Source of the DNA: Fomitopsis serialis
Taxonomy: Eukaryota; Basidiomycota; Agaricomycetes; Polyporales; Fomitopsidaceae
Direction of reading: 5' to 3'
DNA: 64,000 bases
Assembly: GCF_022376445.1 (NCBI RefSeq)
Contig: NW_025955007.1
Location: 124,001-188,000, forward strand
The notes under the pieces were generated by a model that was given only the letters and a program-made list of their open reading frames with translations, made no database searches and was not told the DNA's origin. How positions within the stretch are numbered: position 1 is the stretch's first letter; every line of letters starts with the position of its first letter. This document shows, one piece after another, positions 1 through 13,005 of the stretch. A program made the position numbers and the translations under genes.

Positions 1-1037
1 CTGCAGGTGGTCGTAGCGTGAAAGGTTATAGTGTTGCCCTGTAGACATGAAACACTCAGCCAAGTGCCCAGAAAGAGAAAAAAGAAGACTTTCCGACTAT
101 GGTATCAATTGTATCATCACGAACAGGAGAACCGAGACCAATATTGAGCATGACCCTTTCTGCAGATGTGCAACTCGCATCCAGCAAAGTCTGGCTTCTG
201 CTGGCCGCCGAGGATGGATCCAACTCGCTGTCCACCGCAAGTTCTAGCAGCCGCACTCGAGACGCCCGGCTGATCTGCACGAAGAGGTCCTCAACTTCTG
301 GCGCAACCCATTTCACATTGAGCCACTCCAGATTTGCACAATTCAGTGGAAGGGAGGCCGGTGGGACTTGCTGTTTCTGCAAGCAACTGACATGGAAGCA
401 CCAAAAGTCCGTAAGCCGCGGGAGTGCCAAAATGAGGTGGGACAGCAGAGAAACACTGGACAAAATGACGTTGCGGATGGTCAGAAAGCCAATGCAGCTG
501 AACGCAGCTAGGTAGCGGATGTCCTCCATTCGGACCGAGCCGGTGGTCCATTCCGCATCCTCGATGGTGAACCTCCACAACCTTGGAAGCTTGCCCACGA
601 GCATGACGGCAAACACCCCCAGATGCCGGATTGGTTGACGCTTCCCGGGAGAAGCACCCGATATGATGACCTCTTGAATGAACTCACGGAGGCGTGGCAT
701 TTTGCAGAGTGTCTTGTAGAGCGAGAGGACGTCCTTCCGGTCTCGCAGATGGATGCGTCGGCGAAGATGATGCCACGTCAGGTAATACCAGTCTCGGCAT
801 ACGAGTGCGCAGGCACTGAGAGTGACCACGTGCAGCTGTCCCTCGGTAATCCAGCATCCAAAGTCCACCCTCATCGCGACGTGGTCAATGATCCGTCCAC
901 AGACCTCCACAGGAAGCCGCGGGGTCGAAGGGCCCTGAGAGGAGCCTTCGGAGGTTGCGGTCGTCCTGTAGGTTTATGTGTGAACCGTATTACCCGCTTT
1001 CGCACAGTGACACTTACATCGACTCGACTGTGTCCAT
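1..1037 (-). CDS. F-box protein, array copy 1 (3' end off the left edge)
   Basis: Exon 1 is 1018-1037 (ATG, 20 bases, MDTVES), exon 2 is 94-965, and exon 3 begins at 38 and leaves the window. After a short Ser/Thr-rich leader comes an F-box-like start (RLPVEVCGRIIDHVA), then the family block CALVCRDWYYLTWHHL and a leucine-rich region. F-box proteins bind Skp1 and recruit substrates to SCF ubiquitin ligases; that role is inferred from the family, and no substrate is suggested. Intron 1 is standard (GTAAGTG...CTACAG). Intron 2 (39-93, 55 bases) starts with GA (G|GAAAGT) where copy 3 has GTAAGT. If it is not spliced, the protein ends 11 residues later. The start is chosen because an ATG plus 17-base exon is conserved at this place in all six copies. 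Confidence 0.72.
39..93 (-). other. 55-base intron with GA 5' splice site (F-box copy 1)
   Basis: Read on the minus strand, the exon-intron border is ATAGTCG|GAAAGTCTTC and the acceptor is GTCTACAG|GG. The same border in copy 3 is ACAGTCG|GTAAGTCTTC. Length and position are identical to the introns of copies 2, 3 and 5. Nearby GT dinucleotides (4 bases later, or a few bases earlier) would throw exon 3 out of frame. Confidence 0.6.
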
Positions 1038-4000
1038 TCCGCTGAGATGGGATGTGCACTACGGCGACGTGACCACGCAGTGGCACCGATCAAAGTCTCA
1101 AGGATTCGTGCACGTTTGCGATGACAACGTAGATCCACGACGACGAATACACGTTACTGATGACATCGTCTCAGATCGCAATTCTCCAAGAGCAAGCACA
1201 ATGCGGTAACACACTACCTGATTTCCGGTATGTATACTGCTACCAGCTAAGCCAAGATGCGTCGTCCGGGTCCGGTCGTCAATTCGTCAGTCACTCACGA
1301 CCGTTCAGGCTTACGAGGCTACAAGGAAAGCACGACGTCAGTAAGGATATCCATTTTCGAAAGCGAAGTCGTACCTCGCGGGGACTTTCAATGGCTCTTG
1401 GTGCGTGCTGCAAAAGTTCAAAGCTAGACGAAGGGGAGAGCGCAGGGGCAGCGAAGGCAAAGATAGGCGATGTATATATGCATTGATCCAAGCGCTAGCC
1501 CACTGGCGTGTATGAAGTATCAAACACAGACACATGATGTCGAAAACGGTTCTTTGCTTTCAATGGACACCGCGAAGTCGAGGCCTTTCGCGGCCGATGA
1601 CATATTAGCCCGCTATGACCGGGTTACTGTGCAAAGCGGTACTCACAATACTCCCGTGCAGTCCGCGGCGAGTACACGGAAACCACATAGACTAAGAGGA
1701 GACTGCCTGGATGCAGTGCGCCTGATTCTGGTGAGCGCGGGCAAGGCACGCGTGTCCGAACCTTGAGCTTGTTGTATGAACGCTGGTCGATAATCAAGTG
1801 GACCACATAGACGTGCGATCAAGCAGGATTCTGCATAGAGAAAGGGAACACGCGGACCAATGCCGCATCCAATTCAGTACCAGCGAGAGGTATGGCGCAT
1901 CTATCTCTAGATAAGATGTGTTGCACCCAAGTTGCATCAGTTATCATGGCACCTATAGCATCTGCATGTACTTAGAGGAACGTGGAGACCCTCAGGCCTC
2001 ATACCTTGCCGCTTCCGTTCCTCGTCATGCCTTATATGATCTCCTCGGGCGCCGACATGGTCGTAGAACACGCGGCCACTCCACTTGACACTGACGCTGT
2101 CGTGTCTTCGGCGTAATCGCTACGCACGCTCCGCACAGGATCAGCCAGCGCGAAAGAGAGGCAGGCTCCTGTCCGGTCCCAGTCTCCGCGCGTGCCCAGC
2201 TGTGCATATACTGTATACAGGTTGAGCGTGATGCAAACGTTGATCATAGCTACAGCACGGCATGCAGCGTGAAGGTCAGTGTTGGATGGGCGTACATTTC
2301 AGGGTGGACGAGATGTAGTGATTGCGAAACATCAGCCGCGTAGCGTAGCATCTGCATCCAGCGAATACCACCTCAGCGAAGTCATATAACTCGAGCGGCA
2401 CCGGACGACATACCAGTATTGTGCTCATCCGGTACACCGACTAACGTCTATACCAGGTAGACGAGGCGAACGTAGTGCTGTATATGTAATACGCACGTTC
2501 AAATGTCAGACGGGTCCCCAGGCATGCGCGGACATGACATACCCATATCAACCGGATGATACGTTGAAACAAGTTCGGCCGCACTCAGCTTTCGGTAATC
2601 TTCCCGACGAACGCGTGAAGATGTACGAAAACAGCATCCATGCCTCCATGTCGGATTACTCCTCAGGATGTACGAGGCACGGTATGAACCCGTGCAGCCA
2701 GGCATCGCACCAGCACTCAGATCCATCCGCAGCCGACTGATTCGAGGGGTAGGCAAACCACATCCCAGGGCACGACTAAGTGGTGACTAGAGGTGGACTG
2801 GTCTTCGGGTGGACGCCGCACGCTCGCAAGGCAACGGTCCACAGTGAGACCGGGGAGCGAATGGACGAATGGGCACGGCGGGCTGGTCGCACAGAGGAGG
2901 TCGCCTGGTAAAGACTCGGGGAGTGCCTGTCGGCCTGTCTTGGTCATGTTTCCCGTAGGTTTGAGGTCGTGATTGACCAGGAGGCAAACAACTCGCATGT
3001 GGCGCAGACATAGCGAGCCGATGGAAGACAATCTATTTAAGTTGAGGAGAAGATACGGGTACGAGCGCGACCGACTGAGGGGGAGGAGGAGGAGGAGGGT
3101 GGGGGTTGGGTGGGGGCGCTGCGTCGGCCCGCGAATGCCCGACAATTGCCCGGTGCGCGTGCGACGTCGCCTCTCGTCGCCTCCTCGCTCTTCGAGCGAC
3201 GCTGGAGAGCCTGTTCTCAACTCCGCGACCCCGTGCGGCCACACCGATCCATTCTGGGGTGAGGCGTATGTGACTCTGTCTACTAGTAGGACAGCACTGA
3301 CGCGGCCTCGACACCCGCTGTCAACGTTAAGTAGCTGCGGCGTGCGCTCTTCCGCGCCGGTCCTCCTCTACCCAGCCTCTTCCTCTGCCGCTGCCTAGCC
3401 ACGCATGCATATGCCCCTAGCGTCGTCATGTCGTCCGTGAGCACAGCATGGGCACGCCCCACCGCCCGCTCTTGACTGCCACCTACAGCCTCTTCTCTCT
3501 CGTCTTGACGCCCATTTCAGCTCCCCGGGGAACCGTTGCGCGCCCGCTGTCTTGTGCTTTCCCTTTCCTGCTCTCTGCTGCTCGCCTCCCAACGTCCCTC
3601 TCCACTCTGTGACCCTTCCCTGAGCTCTTCCCGTGCCCACCGCCTACACAGGTCGATGCGGATGACCGAGCCAAGTCTGTCAACGCCCACAACTCCTGGT
3701 CTCCACCCTTCCCGCGCTCGCAGGGGTGCGTTCTCACTTCGGTGAGCATATCGCGTGCCTTCAACGAGTCCAGTCGTCTGCGGAAGCGCCGCCCCGACTT
3801 GCTGTCCCTGCCGTACGCCCATATTCGCCGGCCTGGGAGGCTCAGGAACGGTACCAAATGGTGTCTTCGACTCGTATCTGAACCCTCCAAGCGGGACGAC
3901 GCGCGCGGCGATGTTCTCTGCGACGTACTGAAAGGCGTTCGGCATCGACCCCCGCACGCCGCATCCACGGTCTCCAACCCTGTGGCCATCCTGGATGACA

Positions 4001-5829
4001 GCAATGGACATTCCGCGCGAGCCCGTGCAAGTCCGAAGCTGCATGCTGTACTACACGCCGCGTAGCACCGCCCCCGATCTGTGTCAAGTCCCGATGCACT
4101 CCCTCCTCACACTCGTCACTGAACGCCGCCACGCGCAGCTGGACACTCGCACAGAGACGTGCTTTTACAACGACCCGGTGTGTGCTCGCAGTGCAATCCG
4201 ATCAACAGTAACTCCCTCACACGACCTCGTCCTCCACCACCCCTCACAGTGAACGCGCGGTGGTTCGCGGGCTCGTATCATGATTGCGGTAAGCTCTATC
4301 TAAACTGAACTACATGGCTCGTCTCACTAATCGCCAGCCGATGCACAGCTGCTCGTCCGAGCACGTCTCCCCACTGCGGATGTATTACCTCGCAACGGTG
4401 AGGCAGTCGACAGATAAGAAGGGAGGTGAAGAGAATGAGGCAGGCCGGGAGAGGCGAGTATGAAGCAAGCCAGTAGGAACGAGGATGGGTCAGGCTGGGG
4501 AGAGACGTAATGGGAGCGAACAAAAGGTACGGCGATGAAGACGAGGGGCACCGAAGTCAGGCACGCGAAGTCACGGTGCTACGCCTGCGCGTAGACCAGA
4601 CACACGCAACGCAAGGCAACGCGGTGGCGGGCGATGATGTTCCAAGCTTCAAGCTTCAAGCCGGACCCGGAGCAAGGTCGCCATGCCACGCGTGACGCCA
4701 ACCAGGCAACCACGGGACGCGCCGCACCGCTACCAAACATGCAGCGGTGCTCGTCCGGGCACTACGCTGCAGGCTACCACGCGCGCGTAGTCTCCGTAGC
4801 TGACCAAAAAGAGATACTCTCGTTTTTTAACGCGCGCGGCCGTTTCAGATCGCTTACACCACGACGTCACCGCCGACCCGCCTACCGACGTAACCCATCG
4901 CAAGGATATATTCTGACAGGTATATATGCTAGGACACTCTGTCTCGTTCGGATGTACGCCATTGGTGAGCCCTTGCATGGCATCAATCTCATCTCAACGG
5001 GTCTAATGAGTCCAGGGACGCAGGTCTCATTCACTCATCTCGTCGTTGCTCGTACCAAGTGCCGTCGTCACACATGTCAGCTTACCCGTCGAGCGGTGCG
5101 CCCGTTTATCTGTGACACATCAGTTGTGTTCCTCTTCTCGCGGCATGCATTCAACTTAAGTGTATACCGCCGTTTGCTGACATGCGACAGGGTACCAGCC
5201 AGATTCGTCATTCAAAGCAGACCGTCGGTCAGGAGAGTACCTCATTCAGGATCCGCTGTGTCGTCTGTGACAGATCCTGGGGCCGTCAAGTTGGAAAACG
5301 ACGGTCAAGGGAACGCCATGGGTGATTTCCTTGCTCTTTTAGGGTGGAGTAGTCTGCGTGGCGGTACGTCGGAAGGCGTTCAGAAGGCCGGTGGAGGTGC
5401 AGTCCTCATTTCTCATAGTGGCTTCGCGTCCGCAGCACTTCGTCGTCTCCGCACACGACGCGTGGTTCCCGTCGTTTTCCGTACATACAAAACTATCCAT
5501 TCCTTCGGATCGTCTCTGATGACTCACCATCTACACTTCCAGATTGTTGGATGTACGGCACGTTGTTCGCGCATCCAACATACATATCAATTATCGTCTA
5601 CCTAATACTCCTGCGTTCAAGAAATAATCATCATCTGGTGCACGTAAACAAGAGTGAATGTGAATGCCTTCCCCGGCGCTAGCGACATCTCGACCTGCGT
5701 CGCGGTCGCCATATCATTCCATCTCTTGATGTCACAGAACAACTTAGCAAAGCGGCATCCAGGATGACAACTCCATGCTCACGGGACTCTATGCAATGGT
5801 ATGAGCGAGTACGTAGGGTCGCAAGGCTG
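1038..5829. repeat. Intergenic spacer of the F-box array with duplicated blocks
   Basis: No convincing gene was found. The first 1.7 kb carries blocks that recur upstream of the other F-box copies: a TATA-like stretch near 1470, a block near 2040-2290 that resembles 7940-8050, 13960-14300 and 19860-20110, and a block near 2630-2720 that resembles 8520-8630 and 14820-14900. The segment 5240-5590 resembles 10660-10960, so the duplicated unit also extends beyond the gene's 3' side. Between about 3050 and 4700 lies GC- and pyrimidine-rich sequence that I did not recognise in the other spacers. The 324-codon open frame at 4634-5605 is probably chance. Confidence 0.55.
1466..1484 (-). promoter_or_regulatory. 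Putative TATA element of F-box copy 1
   Basis: The stretch GATGTATATATGCAT reads ATGCATATATACATC on the gene's strand and lies about 430 bases upstream of the ATG. The same element with similar flanking sequence is found upstream of copy 3 (13448-13463), and a variant (GCTATATATG) upstream of copy 2 (7864-7874). Conservation across copies supports a function, but no transcript start is visible. Confidence 0.35.
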
Positions 5830-7476
5830 TCAATCCATGTCGCCTAGAGGACCAGGTTCATCATCTTGATCGTCGGGCTGCGCTTCCCCTTCGACATTCG
5901 TCTGCTCGGCTGGCGCGCCGGTACATATCCTATCCATGTCCTGCATCCAGCCGCGGAAATCTTCCATGTCATACATGGTGCTGTGAAGAGCATTTAGCCC
6001 GTTTTCCTCCGTAATTTACCCCAAGTCAATGTACGACGTACACCAGGACACCCCGTTCATGCGAGAGGGGCATCTTCCGCCTCACGAGCTCATCCCATCG
6101 ATCGGACTGTTCCTGGAGTCTTGTATCCGTCCCGATTTGGAGCTCTGCGCAAGACCTCCAGGTGCTGTTCTGATGGTAAAAGCCTAGACAGACACCGCAC
6201 GGCGCAACGCTACTGAAGAAGCGCTTCTCCTGCAGAATGCTGTCCAATCGTCCCAAGACGTTATCCTTCTCCATCGTCGTCAGCATTCGATCCAGGTCAA
6301 TGACTATGTGATCTGTTCGGAGCAGTAACACGACCAACATGGTTTGAAAGTGTCCCGAAGTGATGCGAGACAATATATGCGGGATCCAGGCATACGATGC
6401 ATAGGGATGGTGCAAGTAGATCTCCAGCTTCCATAGGTGTTTGTGACGCGAAAGGTTATAATGTCGTTCTGTATGCATGAAAAGGGATTAGCCAAGTGGC
6501 GAGAGAGGACAAAGAATACTTTCCCACTGTAGCATCAATTGTATGGTTATGTACGAGAGAGCTCGGATTGATCCACAGCTCAAGTTCTCCTGCAGATGCG
6601 GAACTTGCATCCAGCAACGTCTGACTTCTGCTAGCTGCCGAGGATGGATCCAACTCGCCGGCGTTCGCCCCAACATTGAGTTGATGTACTCGAGAAGCAC
6701 GACTGATCCGTACGAACAGGTCTTCGACTGCTGGTGCAACCCATCGCACGTCGATGACCTCCAAATCCGCAGAGTTCAGTGGGAGGCGGGCTGAGAGGAC
6801 TTCCGGTGCCTGCGAGCTACTGACGTTGACACACCGTAGATGCCGAAGCCCCGGGAGTGCCGAAATAAGCTGGGACAGCTGGGAAGCACTCGACAAGATG
6901 ACACCGACGATGTGTAGAGTGTGGATCGCGCTGAAGGCAGCCAGGTAGCTGATGTCTTCCGTCCGTACCGAGCCGATGGTCCATTCCACGTCTCTGATGG
7001 TAATTTGCGACAGGTATGGAACCTTGCCCACGAGCATGGCAGCAAACGTCCCCAGGTGTCGAATCGGATGACGCTCGCCGGACGAAGCACTAGTTATGAT
7101 GACCTCTCCAACCACCTCCGAAGGCGCGGTCTTTTGTGCAGCATCTTGCACAGTGAGAGAACATCTGTCCGGTCTCGCAGATAGACACATTGGTGCAGGT
7201 GATACCACGTCAGGTAGTACCAGTCGCGGCATACAAGCGCGCAGGATGTGAGAGTGGATAGATAGGGCTCTACCTTCAAGAACGTGTAATGGAAACTCAA
7301 TCCCATCGCGACGTGGGTGATGATCCTTTCACAGACGTCCGCAGGAACTTGAAGCCGTGGAATCAGAGTATCCTGCGAGGAGTCCTCGGACGTAACAGCG
7401 GTACTGTGCTCCCCATGCGTGAAACGTGTTATCTGCAGTCGTATAATGGCACTTACGTTGATTCGTCTCTGCCCAT
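5830..7476 (-). CDS. F-box protein, array copy 2 (one single-base frame break)
   Basis: Four exons match copy 3: 7457-7476, 6524-7403, 6042-6468 and 5830-5980. The leader is MGRDES, followed by an F-box (VPADVCERIITHVA), CALVCRDWYYLTWYHL, a leucine-rich middle, a C-terminal exon beginning ERHYNLSRHKHLW, and an acidic tail ending GDMD. The total exon length is one base short of a multiple of three. The break is at about 7114, where AGG-TGG replaces an expected AGGGTGG. It resembles the many one-base losses in other genes here, so the copy may be intact in the organism. Intron 2 (6469-6523, 55 bases) has a GA donor (GTGG|GAAAGT). Intron 3 has GTACGT. SCF adaptor function is inferred only from the F-box. 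Confidence 0.68.
6469..6523 (-). other. 55-base intron with GA 5' splice site (F-box copy 2)
   Basis: The border reads ACAGTGG|GAAAGTATTC and the acceptor ATGCATACAG|AACG. Retention of this intron would replace the conserved 190-residue C-terminal part with about 22 unrelated residues, yet that part is fully open (6042-6468) and similar to copies 3 and 5. Confidence 0.6.
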
Positions 7477-10400
7477 TCCGTGAATCCGTCGAAAAATTGC
7501 AGGGCTCCGTGGGTATGTGCTATAACGCAGACCTTCGATGACGATCACACTGGTGCTAACAACATCGTCTTGAATCGGGTTTCAAGAGCAAGCATATTGC
7601 GAAAAGACGCTACCTGAATTCCGGTACTATGTGAATTGGCCACTAGGCCAGTGGGGACCAAGCTTATTTGTCCCGAGTCGTCAGTTCAACGCGGTCTCAC
7701 ACGATCGTTAGGGTCGGCAACACTGCAAAGAAGAACACGATCTTAGCAGGACCATCCGTAGCAGAAACAAATCCTTACCTCGCAAGACCTCCTGACGACT
7801 TTGAGCTGTGCACTGCAGAAACCTCACGAAGGGGAGAGGGTGAGCACAGCCAAAGGCGACAGGAGCTATATATGTCTTGTTCTCGGCATTAGAGCGACAG
7901 ATGCCACCAACGCCTTCAGTTACATCGGCACATGCATGAACAACTTCCCGCGTGCTCTCAGCTGTGCATATAGCTGGTTTGAGCGTGGCAGAACATCTAT
8001 GATTGACAGGGGTGGCAGTATGAAATGCAAGATGAAGGTCTGCATGACAGCGAAGCCCACCTCAGCAAAGGCATGCCATCCACTGAATGACGCCGAGCGA
8101 CGTACAATGATGTGATCATCTGGTACACCGACTGAACGGGATTTGACATCCAGATTTTAGATAGACGAAGCGGACAAATGAATGACCGCTTACATGCATG
8201 TTGGAAAGTCGAACGGGTTCGTCAGACCTGTAGCGGCTGAAATTCGGTCAACCGTGGCCGCCAGTAGTTACACCACGGGCCCAGCGAGCGTATGAAGGTG
8301 TTACGTAGAAACATCAGTCATGATGCATGAACTACGGCCGTAGGCGGGCGTAAGCCGAGATGCATGAACTAGATTTTAGTGTCGCGCAATGTGGTGGCTC
8401 TCTTGCGATGAAGGTATAACTCATTCAAATGAATCGTGAGCCGGGAGTGCTACGCAGCCAATCTTTACGAAGCATCAGGAATAGCAACGCACAAAGAAAG
8501 GAAAAGAACGTGCCTACGAATGTTAGCTTCCATGCTCTCTGATGCTGGACTACTCTTCAAAATGTCCGAGGCGCAGGATGTCGATGAGCCCGCGAGACTC
8601 TTCGGCATCGCACCAGCAAGGCTGAAACAGTACGCTCACTCATAGACACTGAGGATGAAATCAAACATAGGCCACAGCAAGAGCACTATAAGCCCGAGGT
8701 CCAATAACTGAGATCGAACGACGCACCATTGCTGCTGAGTTATGACGAGTTGATTAACGTTCGGACCTGCTATTTCGTGTTGACGTCGGAAGATGGATCC
8801 GCGAAGAACCTGCGAACCAGACTTCAACAGGTGTTGGCCGAAGAATGGTGAATCTACAATATCATGATGCAGAATTGAGTATTAAGGAGGATTGAAAGAG
8901 GACTTCCGACGATGATCTCACATTCTAGACCGAATTGACGGACCGTGACGAGCGGCAGGCTGCAGGGCAGCCAGATGCAAGCTGTAGTGGTCGCTGGTGT
9001 CTTCGTATGGCATTCAGCAGAAGCGCGTTTGAAGAGAGAGGAGACGGAGACCAGACCAGGGAGCATATGTCAAAACAAAGCACCAGGACAACGAGGACGG
9101 GCGGGTGTCGGGCGCACTGTCGCGGTAGGTCGCAAGTCGTTAAGAGTCTTAGGCTACACTGTAGTCCGGGGATGACGCGGACGGACAAACTCGCACCCTC
9201 TGGATCTGACGTTGTGAGGGTGGATGTGGTTGAAAATCTTGGAGTACATGATACGACCTCCTCCTCCTGCTCGCAACAAGCATTCGCTATGCATACTTGT
9301 ATTTTATCAGTCTCGAAACAAGCCATAATAGTCGAGACTCACCAGGTCGACCGTGGCAGTCCTTCCTCCGCCGTCAGTGGCCTCAAAGATGCAACTTGCG
9401 GCTATACGCAGTTATGGCGAGCGCTGAGACGTGATCACAGGTCGAGGAGAGCAAGATGGAGATCCAGCCAAGATCGACGCGTCCATTGAGTCATGTGCCG
9501 CGTCGCGTCCGATTCGAATTCATTGAGTCTAAGTCTGTCCTCCTCTCATAGCCGTTGTTCTCGACATAACGAGTCTCACAAATCGAGGGATTCACAATCA
9601 TGCCTCGCCATCACAATCGACTTACGCGTCTTTGCTCTTCTTGCGCCCAGTATCGTCGTGCCCATCCGCTGCCTCGTCAATTGATTCTAAGTTACCCTCG
9701 TGAGACTTCGTGTCACGGAGCATGCATTGGACTCAGCGGCCAAGGGCGTAGTAGCATTAGCTGACTGGTGGCGACTCGATAGGGGCGTTCATCATTCCAG
9801 GCAGACTGTTCATCAAGAGACACTGTGACGGAGCGAATCCTGCCTCAGTGAGTCAGTCTGCCGAGCCCTGTTATACCACAACACAGGCTGCGAGTGATCA
9901 ATTCCGCTCCTTTCTCTACGTGCTTATGAATGGCGGTCCGCCGGTTCACACACTTAGTGCGACGAATGCGCTCTGTTTGCGAATCACACTAGCCGAAGGT
10001 GAGTTGATACTCACAGAGGTCGCTGCGTGTCCAGCTCACTCGCGTGGTCAATCCAATCCTCACCTCAGTTGCTGCGAACCCCACTGTGTCTCTGTACGGC
10101 AAGGTCGCGACGTACAACCGCGCCTCTAAAGCCAGCGCATCTAGCTGAGCCGGTCTCCACGGCGTTCGTACTTAGTGTCGGTCCCCGGGATGCACAGCGT
10201 GTAGACTGGGTAGTACGGTGAGCTCACTTTGTCGATACCACACAATGCTGCAATATTTGATGTCCCCGTCGGTGGACACATGCAACCGTATCATGCAATC
10301 ATTCGCTGCCCTGTGATCCTACTCGCACAGGCTGCAGTGCCGTGTTTCAGTCTTCGTGCACATGGGACTCGGAATAGGGCTAATCATTGTTTAGTGCGCA

Positions 10401-11380
10401 TAATTCTTGGCTGTCGTATACTGTGCTGGTGTCGTCGTCAGAGATCGACCCCATTAATGCCCTTGAGGCCGCGTTGCCGTGATGACTGGTTACCAGGTCA
10501 GCCATTTCGAATCGAACGCGAGGCTGTGCAGAACCGCAGAACCCGCAGACTAGACTGCCCAACTCAAGGCGATCCGTTAATCGAGAAGGCCCGAAAAGCG
10601 TGGTACGTTTTACATCTTGACTCGTCCTCCTGGCTGTTTAGATCGCTCTCCGTCACGCAGGACCCAACGTGGCGTTTGCGACCGATCCCGGGTGCTCAAG
10701 ACGGGAGGCTATGTCTGACTCGTAGGTCCCAGTAGACGATGCCTTGTCCAGGAAGTACGGAGCAGCTCACATGGCGGCAACGAAGGCTATCCGGAGGCCA
10801 ATTGAGGTGTGATCCTCGCGCAGTGACATTCGTGTCCCCGCCATCGTGTCGCCTGCGCACACACCGCGTGGTTCTCCCCGCATTTTGTAAATGCAAGATC
10901 ATACCACTCCCTTCGGACAGCCTCTGTCGCCGTCAGTGGGTGCTCTTTATTGACTGATGCACGGTACGTAGCCAGTACCTACCCGTTTATGACTCTACGC
11001 CATGTATTCAGCTGCTCGTAGCAGCCGTGAAGTTGCGTGTCGATCATGGCGAGGCCAATTGACACGCGCAGTGCCCAAATACAATTGGATGCATCTAGTC
11101 TCGACGAAACCCCGTTATATAATGAGCGAATATCTGTCTCGAGCATATAATATTCATGCCGCCGTCCATCCAATTCTTCAGGAGAAATGCTACAGCCTAC
11201 TTATGATCATGAGCAAATGTCAATATGTTCCCTGACACCAACATCTCGACCCGTGTTGCGGTCGCGGGCTCATTGTGTATCTTGAGAACGTGCTCACAGT
11301 TAGCAGAGCGGCATCAGAGGTGATAGTTTGTACTCACGGACTCCACGCGACGCAAGTGAGCATGCATGGTGACAAGCGTG
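7477..11380. repeat. Array spacer between F-box copies 2 and 3
   Basis: No gene could be supported. 7820-8640 contains upstream blocks shared with the spacers of copies 1, 3 and 5, including the TATA variant at 7864-7874. 10660-10960 resembles 5240-5590, and 11230-11380 resembles 5640-5830. These matches show tandem duplication with a spacing of about 5.4-5.5 kb. 8880-10600 is not recognised; short open frames there do not match between units and are not called. Confidence 0.5.
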
Positions 11381-13005
11381 TCAATCCGTGCCGCCTCGAG
11401 GACCCTCAGGCTCGCCGTCTTGACCCTCGGGCTGTGCCTCTCCGTCGGCATTTGGCATGCTACCATGTATCCTTCTCATGTCCTGCCTCCAGTTGAAGAA
11501 TTCTGGGATGGTATATACGGTGCTATAAGGAACACTCAGCTTGTCTTTGCAATTCGACTAAGTCCATAGTACTACATACCTCAATATACCTCGTCCATGC
11601 GAGTGTGGCATCCTCCGCCTAACGAGCTCGTCCCACCGATTGTACAGTTCTCGTAGTGCTGCACTCATCTTGATAAGTTCATCGCCAGATTTCCAAGTGG
11701 TGTTATCATGGTCGAATCCTAGACAGACGCCGCGCGACGCAATAGTACCGGAGAAGCGCTTCTCCTGCAGTATACGGTCCAATTGCGCCAAGACATCATC
11801 CTTCTCCATTGTCGTAATCAGCGCATCCAGATCATCGGCCATGTGGTCGGTCCGAAGCACCAACATAACAGATACAGCCTGGAAGTGATTCGAGGTGATG
11901 TGTGACAGGATATGCGGGATCCAGAGCCACTCTGAAAAGGGGTGGTATAGCCAGATCCCCAACCTCCACAGGTGGTCGTGGTGTGAAAGATTGTAATGTC
12001 GCTCTGTAGGCATGAAACAATCAGCCAAATGGAAAGATAGATATCCGAGAAGACTTACCGACTGTGGTATCAATTGTACCGTCACGAACAGGAGGACTGG
12101 GCAAAATATTGAGCACAACTTCCTCTGTATGTATGGAGCTTGCATCCAGCAGAGTCTGACTTCGGCTGACTACCGAGGATGGACCCAATTCGCCGTGCAC
12201 CCCAATCTTGAGATCGCGCACTCGAGAAGCCCGGCAGATCTGCACGATGAGGTCTTCGACTGCTGGTGCAACCCATTGCACAGCGATCTCCTCTAGATTT
12301 GCGCAACTCAATGGGAGAGAAGGTGGGGAGACTTGCTGTTTCTGCAAGCAGTCGACATCATCGCACCATAGATTCCTAAGCCGCGGGAGCGCTGAAACAA
12401 GGTGGGACAGCTGGGCGACGCTCGACAAGGTCACACTGACAATGTAAAGAGTGTCAATGCAGCTGAACGCAGTCAGGTAACCGATGTCCTCCATGCGGAC
12501 CGAGCCGATGGTCCACTCAGCGTCTTCAATGCTGATCCTCGACAACTTCGGAGCCTTGCCCGCGAGCATAGCGGCAAACGTCCCCAGGTGCCGGATTGGT
12601 TGACGCTTCCCGGGAGAAGCACCTGATATGACGACCTGTTGAACGACCTCACGGAGGCGAGGTTTTGCGTGGAGCGTCTTGGAAAGCAAGAGGACGTCCT
12701 TCCGGTCTCGTAGATGGATGCGTTGACGAAGATGGTACCACGTCAGGTAATACCAGTCTCGGCATACCAGTGCACAGGATGTGAGAGTGGTCAGATATGG
12801 CTCGCCTTTCATAGAGAAATAATAGTAGAGATCCACTCCCGTGGCTATGTGGTCAATGATTCGTTCACAGACCTCCACAGGAAGCCGCAGGATTGAAGCA
12901 TCGTGGGAGGAGTCCTCGGACGTTCCGGCTGTACTGTATTCCACATTTAAACCACGTGAGTCCGAGTCCTGACAGTAACACTTACATCGACTCGTCTCTG
13001 TCCAT
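11381..13005 (-). CDS. F-box protein, array copy 3 (intact, canonical introns)
   Basis: Model: complement of exons 11381-11522, 11580-12003, 12059-12933 and 12986-13005; 1461 bases, 486 residues, no interruption. Exon 1 encodes MDRDES. The F-box follows at about residues 25-70 (LRLPVEVCERIIDHIA, then CALVCRDWYYLTWYHL). Leucine-rich segments fill the middle, and a conserved C-terminal module starts ERHYNLSHHDHLWRL. An acidic Gly/Glu tail ends GGTD. All three introns are GT...AG; intron 2 (12004-12058) is the reference for the GA introns of copies 1, 2 and 5. Likely an SCF ubiquitin-ligase adaptor, judged by the F-box alone. This is the best template for annotating the other copies. Confidence 0.82.

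Noticed and set aside
4634..5605. 324-codon open frame on the plus strand in the first F-box spacer
   Set aside because: Composition is Arg/Ser/His-rich without domains. Part of it lies in a duplicated block whose counterpart at 10660-10960 has indels that do not keep this frame.
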